A stretch of 64,000 nt of DNA from Rhodoferax sp. U2-2l (lineage in GTDB: Bacteria; Pseudomonadota; Gammaproteobacteria; Burkholderiales; Burkholderiaceae_C), in the NCBI RefSeq assembly GCF_020594515.1, contig NZ_JAJCTH010000002.1, forward strand, positions 62,001 to 126,000, in the 5' to 3' direction. The notes beneath the pieces were generated by a model. The model did no database searches, was not told where the DNA came from, and saw only the letters and a list, made by a program, of their open reading frames with translations. The translations under genes were made by a program, and so were the position numbers. Below are positions 55,102 through 64,000 of this stretch, piece by piece (position 1 is the first letter of the stretch; each line of letters begins with the position of its first letter).

Positions 55102-56625
55102 ATGCCAAGTTCTTTGATGGATCTGCGCCGCGCGGGGGTGGTGTTACACCCGACCTCTCTTCCGGGCCCTCACGGCTCGGGCGACTTGGGTGCCAACGCC
55201 TACTACTTTGTGGACTGGCTGCACAAGGCCGGGCAGACCTTGTGGCAAACCCTGCCGCTGGGCCCGGTGGGGCCGGGGTTTTCACCCTACATGGGCAGCT
55301 CGGTGTTTGCAGGCAACCCGATGCTGGTGGCGCTGGAGCCCCTGCTGGAACGTGGCTGGCTCACGGCTGACCCGCTGCCCCCCGACTTTGATGACCTGGC
55401 GGTGGATTACCTGGCGGTGTTGCCCTGGCGCATGAAAAAGTTGCGTGAGGCCTTCGCCGGTTTTGTGACCCGGGCCAACCCGCAGGACCATGAGGCGCAG
55501 GCGCAGTGGGTGGCCACCCAACAACTCTGGCTGGAGGATTACGCACTGTTCATGGCGCTGGACCAGGCCTATGCCCCGCTGTTGTGGCCGCAGTGGCCGA
55601 CACCCTTGGCCCAGCGCGATGCAGCGGCTTTGGCCAACGCCCGCGCGCACTATGCCGACGAACTGGCCTTCTGGCGGTTTGTGCAGTGGCAGTTTGACGT
55701 GCAGTGGCAAGCCCTCAAGGCGTACGCCCACAGCAAGGGCGTCTTGATGGTGGGTGATTTGCCGATTTTTGTCGCCCACCATGGGGCCGATTGCTGGGCG
55801 CGCCCGGACCTGTATCTGCTGGACGCCACCGGTCAGCCGCGCGTGGTGGCGGGTGTGCCGCCCGACTTTTTCTCGGCCACCGGCCAGCGCTGGGGTAACC
55901 CGCTGTACAACTGGGAGTCGATGCAGGCCGATGGCTACCGCTGGTGGGTCGAGCGGGTCCGGCGTCAGCTGGCCCTGTCGGATGTGATCCGCATTGACCA
56001 CTTTCGCGGCTTTGTTGATTACTGGGAAATTCCAGCGGATGAGCCCACCGCGGTCAAAGGGCGCTGGCAAATCGGGCCGGGTGATGCCCTGTTTGAGGCA
56101 CTCACCGACGCCCTGGGCCCGTTGCCGATCATTGCGGAAGACCTGGGCATCATCACCGACGAGGTGGTGCAGCTGCGCGAGCGCACCGGTTTTCCGGGCA
56201 TGCGCGTGATGCAATTTGCCTTCTCGGGCGACGCCCACCATCCCTTTTTGCCGCACAACTACGGCCCCAACACGGTGGTGTACACCGGCACCCATGACAA
56301 CGACACGGTGCTGGGCTGGCTCGCCAGTTGCAGCGCGCACGAGCGGGCGTTTGCGTACCGCTACCTGGACACCGACGACACCAACTTCACCTGGGCGTTG
56401 TTGCGTGCGGCGTCGATGTCCGTGGCGCGCCTGTCCTTGTGCCAGTTCCAGGATGTGCTGGAACTCGGCTCGGCGCATCGCATGAACGTGCCAGGCACCA
56501 CCTCGGGCTGCTGGACCTGGCGGTTTGTTTGGGATTGGGTGAAACCCGAGGCCTCGCTGAAGTTGGCGCATATGTCAGCGGCCAGCGCCCGGGTGGGGTT
56601 CGAGCGGCTGGACCTGCCCGCCTGA
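55102..56625 (+). CDS. malQ: 4-alpha-glucanotransferase (amylomaltase)
   Basis: Transfers alpha-1,4-glucan segments between oligosaccharides; here it would recycle short maltodextrins released by GlgX. 507 residues, GH77. 'AGVVLHPTSLPGPHGSGDLG' is the classic start, 'VIRIDHFRGFVDYWEIPADE' holds the nucleophile Asp, 'IIAEDLGIITDEV' the acid/base Glu, and 'YTGTHDNDTVLGWL' the third Asp. It ends 13 bases before the convergent glgX. It is the last gene of the synthesis unit. Confidence 0.94.
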   Translation: MPSSLMDLRRAGVVLHPTSLPGPHGSGDLGANAYYFVDWLHKAGQTLWQTLPLGPVGPGFSPYMGSSVFAGNPMLVALEPLLERGWLTADPLPPDFDDLAVDYLAVLPWRMKKLREAFAGFVTRANPQDHEAQAQWVATQQLWLEDYALFMALDQAYAPLLWPQWPTPLAQRDAAALANARAHYADELAFWRFVQWQFDVQWQALKAYAHSKGVLMVGDLPIFVAHHGADCWARPDLYLLDATGQPRVVAGVPPDFFSATGQRWGNPLYNWESMQADGYRWWVERVRRQLALSDVIRIDHFRGFVDYWEIPADEPTAVKGRWQIGPGDALFEALTDALGPLPIIAEDLGIITDEVVQLRERTGFPGMRVMQFAFSGDAHHPFLPHNYGPNTVVYTGTHDNDTVLGWLASCSAHERAFAYRYLDTDDTNFTWALLRAASMSVARLSLCQFQDVLELGSAHRMNVPGTTSGCWTWRFVWDWVKPEASLKLAHMSAASARVGFERLDLPA

Positions 56626-56638
56626 CGCCTGACGCCGG

Positions 56639-58750
56639 CTACTTGCGTGCCACGATCTGCTGCAGCATCAGCAGGCTGTGCGCCGCCACAGGCAGTTCGG
56701 TGGTGCCGGCCCCTTGCCAGTCGGCCAGACCCCGCGGGTGGCTGGTGTCCAGCAGACCCTGCCAGTGGCCGCGCGGCAGCACAAAATGCTCCGGGTGTGG
56801 CGCGTTGTTGACCAGCAGCAACAGCGGTGCGCTGGCGCGCCCGGGTTTGCCAATCAGGCAACCCAGGGCGCGGCGTTGCGGCAGTTGCCAGGCCGAGCCT
56901 TGCAACACGCTGCCGTCCGCATTCCACCAGGACAGGTCGTAAATGCCGTCGGCATCGGCAATGCCGCTGTACCAGACATTGGCAAACGGCTGCAGCCGGT
57001 GGCGCAGGCTCAGCACATGCCGGGTAAACGCCAGCAAGTCGGCATCCACCTGGGTCCAGTCGATCCAGGTGATGGCGTTGTCCTGGCAGTACGGGTTGTT
57101 GTTGCCGCCCTGGGTGTGGCCCAGTTCATCCCCCGCGCACAACATGGGTGTGCCCTGGGCCAGCAGGTTGCAGGCCAGCAGGGCGCGTTGCAGCAGTTGC
57201 CGGAGCTGGTTGACTTTCGGGTCAGCCGTGGGCCCTTCGGCCCCGCAGTTGAAGTTGAGGTTGTTGCCCTGCCCGTCGCGGTTGTTTTCACCATTGGCCA
57301 GGTTGTGCCGGTGGTTGTAGCTGAGCAGGTCCAGCAAGGTGAAGCCATCGTGGGAGATGACGTAGTTCACTGACTCCGACGGTTCGCGTCGGCGCGCCTG
57401 GTACAGGTCGGACGAGCCGCACAGCCGCATGGCAAATTCGCCCAGCGTGCCGCCACTGCCCGCCGCGTTGGGCGAGGCCACACTTTGCACCCAGAAACGC
57501 CGCAAGCTGTCGCGGAAATGGTCGTTCCACTCCATCCAGCCGCGCGGAAACTGCCCGACCTGATACCCCCCGGGCCCAATGTCCCAGGGCTCGGCAATCA
57601 TCTTGACGCGGCATAACACCGGGTCCTGCGCCACGGCGGCAAAAAACGCCGCTTGGGGTGAAAAGCCGTGGTCGGTGCGACCCAGCACGGTGGCCAGGTC
57701 AAAGCGGAAGCCATCCACGTGCATCTCGCTGACCCAGTAACGCAGGCTGTCCATCACCAGCTGCAGCACCCGCGGTTGCCGGATGTCGAGCGTGTTGCCG
57801 CAACCGCTGTAATTCTCGTAATGGTTCAGGTCATTGGCGACCAGGCGGTAGTAGACGGCGTTGTCCAGGCCACGAAAGCTAAGGGTGGGGCCGCAGTGGT
57901 CAGCCTCGGCGGTGTGGTTGTAGACCACATCCAGAATCACCTCCAGCCCGGCGGCATGCAGGGCGCACACCATGTTGCGGAATTCGTCCCGGGGGGAGAG
58001 GCCGTCGTGTCCACTGGCCAGCCGCGGATTCAGGCTGAAGAAACCCAGCGTGTTGTAGCCCCAGTAGTTGCTCAGCCCCATTTCCACCAGGCGTTCTTCA
58101 CTGAGGTGGTAATGCACCGGCAGCAAGCTGACGGTGGTGACCCCCAGGTTTTTCAGGTAGTTGACCGCCACCGGGTGCCCCAAACCGGCGAAGGTGCCGC
58201 GCAGTTCTGGCGGGATGTCCGGGTGGGTTTGGGTGAAGCCTTTGACGTGGCATTCATAGATGACCGACGCTGCCATCGGGATGGCCGGTGGCCGGTCATC
58301 ACCCCAGTCGAATGGGTCATGCACCACCCGTGCCTTGAGCGCCATGGCGGCGTTGTCGCGGGTGTCCATGTGGCGCGGGTGCAGGCGGTCGGGCGCAAAG
58401 TGCTCGTCGCACCAGATGAATTCACCCACGATATCGCGCGCGTAGGGGTCAAGCAGCAGTTTGGAAGCATCAAAGCGATGACCCCGATCCGGTCGCCACG
58501 GGCCGGACGCGCGAAAGCCGTACACCAGGCCGGGCTGGGCGTTGGGCAGGTAGCCGTGCCAGATGTCACCGGTGTGGCCCCGCAGGCGCAGTCTGGCCAG
58601 CTCCTGCGTGCCGCGGCTGTCAAACAGGCACAGGTCCATCGCCTGGGCATGCGCCGAGAACACGGCAAAGTTGATGCCTTTGCCGTCGAAGTGGGCGCCT
58701 AGCGGCCAGGGTTGCCCCAGCTGTGTGGCTGAGAAGTTCAGGCGGTCCAT
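56639..58750 (-). CDS. glgX: Glycogen debranching enzyme GlgX
   Basis: Hydrolyses alpha-1,6 branches trimmed by phosphorylase. 703 residues: N-terminal CBM48 ('PWPLGAHFDGKGINFAVFSA'), then a GH13 isoamylase-type barrel with 'DGFRFDLATVLGR' (nucleophile Asp), 'KMIAEPWDIGPGGYQVGQFP' (Glu) and 'YVISHDGFTLLDLLSYNHRH' (Asp). The start overlaps the glgB end by 13 bases, so the two are translationally coupled. It is the last gene of the glgP-glgB-glgX unit. Confidence 0.95.
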   Translation of the reverse strand: MDRLNFSATQLGQPWPLGAHFDGKGINFAVFSAHAQAMDLCLFDSRGTQELARLRLRGHTGDIWHGYLPNAQPGLVYGFRASGPWRPDRGHRFDASKLLLDPYARDIVGEFIWCDEHFAPDRLHPRHMDTRDNAAMALKARVVHDPFDWGDDRPPAIPMAASVIYECHVKGFTQTHPDIPPELRGTFAGLGHPVAVNYLKNLGVTTVSLLPVHYHLSEERLVEMGLSNYWGYNTLGFFSLNPRLASGHDGLSPRDEFRNMVCALHAAGLEVILDVVYNHTAEADHCGPTLSFRGLDNAVYYRLVANDLNHYENYSGCGNTLDIRQPRVLQLVMDSLRYWVSEMHVDGFRFDLATVLGRTDHGFSPQAAFFAAVAQDPVLCRVKMIAEPWDIGPGGYQVGQFPRGWMEWNDHFRDSLRRFWVQSVASPNAAGSGGTLGEFAMRLCGSSDLYQARRREPSESVNYVISHDGFTLLDLLSYNHRHNLANGENNRDGQGNNLNFNCGAEGPTADPKVNQLRQLLQRALLACNLLAQGTPMLCAGDELGHTQGGNNNPYCQDNAITWIDWTQVDADLLAFTRHVLSLRHRLQPFANVWYSGIADADGIYDLSWWNADGSVLQGSAWQLPQRRALGCLIGKPGRASAPLLLLVNNAPHPEHFVLPRGHWQGLLDTSHPRGLADWQGAGTTELPVAAHSLLMLQQIVARK

Positions 58751-60918
58751 TTCAGAAAGACGGTGGCCAGTGGAGGGATGGTCAGCACGATGGAGTGCGG
58801 CTGGTTATGCCAAGGCGTGTCGGTGGCCGGGTTGTCGGCTGCCAGCGAACTCACGTCGCTGCCGCCATAGGCAGCCCAGTCGGTGTTCAGCAGTTCACGG
58901 TAGCCACCCGGGCGGGGCACACCCAGCCGGTAGTCGGTCCAGACGTTGGGCGTGAAGTTGCACAACACCACCACAAAGTCGGACTGATCGGCCGCCCAGC
59001 GGACAAAACTCAACACCGAGCGCTGGTTGTCGTTGTGGTCGATCCACTCAAAACCAGCAGGTACAAAATCCTGCTGGTACAGCGCCGGGGTGGCGCGGTA
59101 GAGCTGGTTCAGGTCGCGCACCAGGCACTGCACGCCAGCGTGTTCCGGGTTGTCCAGCAAGTGCCAGTCCAGGCTCTGGTCATGGTTCCATTCGCGTTCT
59201 TGGGCGAACTCACAGCCCATGAACAACAGTTTTTTGCCCGGATGACCAAACATGTAACCCAGGAAGGTGCGCACATTGGCCAACTTCTGCCAGCGGTCGC
59301 CCGGCATCTTGTTCAGCAGCGAGCCCTTGCCATGCACCACTTCATCATGAGAAATGGGCAGCACAAAATTCTCGTTGAACGCGTAGACCATGCTGAAGGT
59401 CATCTCGCCGTGGTGGTGCTGGCGGTAGATCGGGTCGCGCGCCATGTAAGCCAGGGTGTCGTGCATCCAGCCCATGTTCCACTTGTAGTGGAACCCCAAG
59501 CCACCGGCAAACGTGGGCCGGGACACGGCCGGGTAGGCGGTGGATTCCTCGGCCAGGGTGATGGCCTGCTCGCGCTCGACGCCCACCACCTCGTTCATGC
59601 GTTTGAGGAAGGCGATGGCTTCGAGGTTTTCGCGGCCACCGTAAATGTTGGGAATCCACTGGCCGTCCTGGCGGCTGTAGTCGCGGTACAACATCGAGGC
59701 CACCGCGTCCACGCGCAGGCCATCCACGCCGAAGCGCTCCAGCCAGTACAGGGCGTTGCCCACCAAAAAGTTTTTGACTTCGGTGCGGCCCAGGTTGTAG
59801 ATCAGGGTGTTCCAGTCATTGTGGAAACCTTCGCGCGGGTCGGCGTACTCGTACAGGTGCGTGCCATCGAAGTTGGCCAGGCCGTGCGCGTCGGTGGGAA
59901 AGTGCGCTGGCACCCAGTCCAGAATCACCCCAAGGCCCGCGGCGTGGCAGCGCGCCACCAAGCGGCCAAAACCGGCGGCATCGCCAAAGCGCGAGGTGGG
60001 TGCATAAATGCCAATCGGCTGGTAGCCCCAGGAGCCGTCAAACGGGTGCTCGCTGACCGGCATCAGCTCCAGGTGGGTGAAACCCATCTCCTGGGCGTAG
60101 GGCACCAGCGTGTCAGCCAGTTCGTCCCAGGTCAGCCAGCGGTTGCCGTCGGCGGTCACGCGGCGCCAGGAGCCCAGATGCACTTCGTAAATGCTGACCG
60201 GCGCGTCCAGGGCATTGGCGCGTTTGCGCGCTTGAGAGGGCGCCACTTTTTCCGGCAGGGTGGCCACGACGCTGGCGGTGGCGGGCCGCAATTCGGATTG
60301 CAGGGCGTAGGGGTCGGCACGGGCTGCCAGCACCTCGCCGTGGTGGCCGCGGATCTCGAATTTGTAGAGTGCACCGGCCTGCACGTCTGGCAGGAACAGT
60401 TCCCAGACACCGCACTCACGCCGCAAGCGCATCGGGTGGCGCCTGCCGTCCCAATAATTGAAGTCGCCCACCACGCTGACGCGCGAGGCATTGGGTGCCC
60501 ACACAGCAAATCGGGTGCCCGCGACACCTTCCATGGTGCAGGGCTTGGCGCCCAACACCTCAAAGGGGCGCAGATGGGTGCCTTCGCCCAGCAACCAGAC
60601 ATCCATTTCACCCAGCACCAGCGGGAAGCGGTAGGGGTCTTCCATCACACTGGTCAGGCCGCTGGCCCATACCACCTGAAACTGGTAGGGCGTGTCATGT
60701 TGGGCGTCGACGATGCCTTCAAAAAAACCATCGGGGTGTCGCTGCGAGAGTTCTCCCAAGGCGTGGCCTTCCGGGCTGACCACCGTGACGACCTGGGCCG
60801 TGGGCAAAAAGCAGCGCACCGAGGTTTTGCCGCCCTTCGTTCTGTGGGGCCCCAAGATGGCGAAAGGGTCGCTGTGGCTGGCTCGACAAACCCGGTCGAT
60901 ATCGTGGGAGGTCAACAT
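58738..60918 (-). CDS. glgB: 1,4-alpha-glucan branching enzyme
   Basis: Forms alpha-1,6 branches. 726 residues: an N1 domain ('DPFAILGPHRTKGGKTSVRC'), CBM48 ('FAVWAPNASRVSVVGDFNYW') and the GH13 barrel with 'VDGLRVDAVASMLYRDYSRQ' (nucleophile), 'AITLAEESTAYPAVSRP' (acid/base Glu) and 'VLPISHDEVVHGKGSLLNKM' (Asp). Length fits the full enzyme with both N-terminal modules. It follows glgP by 55 bases and overlaps glgX. Oddly it sits in the breakdown unit, away from glgA. Confidence 0.96.
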   Translation of the reverse strand: MLTSHDIDRVCRASHSDPFAILGPHRTKGGKTSVRCFLPTAQVVTVVSPEGHALGELSQRHPDGFFEGIVDAQHDTPYQFQVVWASGLTSVMEDPYRFPLVLGEMDVWLLGEGTHLRPFEVLGAKPCTMEGVAGTRFAVWAPNASRVSVVGDFNYWDGRRHPMRLRRECGVWELFLPDVQAGALYKFEIRGHHGEVLAARADPYALQSELRPATASVVATLPEKVAPSQARKRANALDAPVSIYEVHLGSWRRVTADGNRWLTWDELADTLVPYAQEMGFTHLELMPVSEHPFDGSWGYQPIGIYAPTSRFGDAAGFGRLVARCHAAGLGVILDWVPAHFPTDAHGLANFDGTHLYEYADPREGFHNDWNTLIYNLGRTEVKNFLVGNALYWLERFGVDGLRVDAVASMLYRDYSRQDGQWIPNIYGGRENLEAIAFLKRMNEVVGVEREQAITLAEESTAYPAVSRPTFAGGLGFHYKWNMGWMHDTLAYMARDPIYRQHHHGEMTFSMVYAFNENFVLPISHDEVVHGKGSLLNKMPGDRWQKLANVRTFLGYMFGHPGKKLLFMGCEFAQEREWNHDQSLDWHLLDNPEHAGVQCLVRDLNQLYRATPALYQQDFVPAGFEWIDHNDNQRSVLSFVRWAADQSDFVVVLCNFTPNVWTDYRLGVPRPGGYRELLNTDWAAYGGSDVSSLAADNPATDTPWHNQPHSIVLTIPPLATVFLKWTA

Positions 60919-60973
60919 AAATCATCTTTCTTGAGACAGAAGCCGGATCGGCACTCGATGCTGCCCGCCCCCA

Positions 60974-63412
<2,439 letters not shown>

Positions 63413-63569
63413 TCCTTTGGATGGCCTCATCCGGTGAGGCGTTGGCGTCTATTTTGCACGCTCGAAGGCGCGAATCACGGGCGAGAGTTACAGGAAAATT
63501 ACTAAGCAAGTTGTCGGCCAGCTTGCGGTGCGGCCCGGGATTGGCCATGGGCAGGCTGCGCACGCCCCC

Positions 63570-63575
63570 TATAAT
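63570..63575 (+). promoter_or_regulatory. Candidate -10 box of ahcY
   Basis: A perfect TATAAT. A start site about seven bases downstream (near 63582) would begin the RNA a few bases before the riboswitch P1 stem. No good -35 hexamer is visible at 17 bases; the best TTGGCC lies too far upstream. Confidence 0.55.
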
Positions 63576-63586
63576 CCGGCTCCATT

Positions 63587-63710
63587 CCGAGGAGCGTTGC
63601 AACTCACACTGATGTCAATGGACGTCGTGCTGAGTGAGGCTCGGACCCCGCTGTTGTTTTTTGGCACAGCGTTTCACAACGGCGCTCACCCACGGACCCT
63701 GTGCGGTGAG
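63587..63710 (+). ncRNA. SAH riboswitch and expression platform of ahcY
   Basis: The conserved aptamer core CCGAGGAGCGTTGCAAC begins at 63587 and closes with AGGCTCGG ending at 63644, pairing CCGAG with CTCGG as P1. This is the S-adenosylhomocysteine riboswitch signature, normally found before ahcY. A second hairpin (CTCACC 63685-63690 with GGTGAG 63705-63710, followed by a short T-rich run) is the likely platform, perhaps a terminator, though the T-run TCTTTT is short. The class switches expression on when SAH accumulates. Confidence 0.9.
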
Positions 63711-63771
63711 TCTTTTCCCCTTGATTCGCGCGCCTGGCCCGTGGTTGTCACCTTAACTTTTGGAGTGAACC

Positions 63772-64000
63772 ATGAGCGCTAAAAAACCTGTTGCAAGCAA
63801 ACCCGCCGCCAGCCAACCCGATTACGTGATCGCCGATATCGGCCTGGCCGACTGGGGCCGCAAGGAACTCAATATTGCCGAGACCGAAATGCCCGGTCTG
63901 ATGGCCATCCGTGAAGAGTTTGCCAAAGAGCAGCCCCTCAAAGGTGCACGCATCACCGGCAGCCTGCACATGACGATCCAGACCGCCGTGTTGATCGAAA
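63772..64000 (+). CDS. ahcY: Adenosylhomocysteinase (5' end)
   Basis: Hydrolyses S-adenosylhomocysteine to homocysteine and adenosine, clearing the product of all SAM-dependent methylation. The 76 codons in the window read '[20 protein letters not shown]' and '[20 protein letters not shown]', then '[19 protein letters not shown]', the characteristic N-terminal substrate-binding region. TGGAG lies eight bases before the ATG. The upstream SAH riboswitch supports both identity and regulation. The gene continues past the right edge. Confidence 0.97.
   Translation, partial: MSAKKPVASKPAASQPDYVIADIGLADWGRKELNIAETEMPGLMAIREEFAKEQPLKGARITGSLHMTIQTAVLIE

Overview
The window looks like a chromosome segment of a Betaproteobacterium of the family Comamonadaceae, most like Rhodoferax or Polaromonas. 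This rests on gene content and arrangement (class I PHA synthase, a double-length UvrA, PA3232-3235-like acetate-uptake genes, an SAH riboswitch before ahcY, GC-rich housekeeping genes, porins ending in Phe), not on a database search. No rRNA, tRNA, CRISPR array or complete insertion sequence was seen.

Layout. 1-1701: a polar amino-acid ABC importer on the minus strand, entering from the left edge. 1815-7065: a methyltransferase overlapping the PHA synthase gene phaC, a BciB-like iron-sulfur flavoprotein, an alpha/beta-hydrolase with a degraded catalytic site, and a proline-rich orphan. 7069-13297: an SbmA/BacA-like ABC exporter with a 5'-nucleotidase, ilvA, a FitAB-type toxin-antitoxin pair, an OsmC protein and coq7. 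13443-19111: three porins, a VapBC pair between two paralogous porins, and a truncated toxin beside an intact antitoxin. 19135-27304: an FFLEE-motif protein, a 2068-residue fused UvrA with four ATPase domains, and an SBF-type transporter. 27437-29759: a small scarred defence region with an HsdR/HsdS-like chimeric remnant, a DUF3644 protein with a HEPN-type R-x4-H motif, a DUF4357 remnant and a PIN/Phd pair. 29958-31881: a deacetylase-family amidohydrolase and an alpha/beta-hydrolase.

31841-46061 is the most unusual part. It holds two sodium:solute symporters (ActP with its DUF485 partner, and a VC_2705-type carrier with its DUF4212 partner), two paralogous cNMP/CBS/DUF294 proteins, a symporter-linked histidine kinase of CrbS type, a stand-alone receiver protein, and a membrane PAS protein whose kinase core has decayed and which is fused to an intact DEDDh 3'-5' exonuclease. 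Kinase, receiver and exonuclease form one tight transcription unit. The whole looks like an acetate/short-chain-acid uptake and signalling locus with a nuclease output.

46098-50331 holds DUF2721, MFS, HAD and prfC genes. 50590-63412 is a full glycogen locus in two convergent units: pgm-glgC-glgA-malQ (synthesis and glucan recycling) facing glgP-glgB-glgX (branching and breakdown). The right edge carries a promoter, an SAH riboswitch and the start of ahcY.
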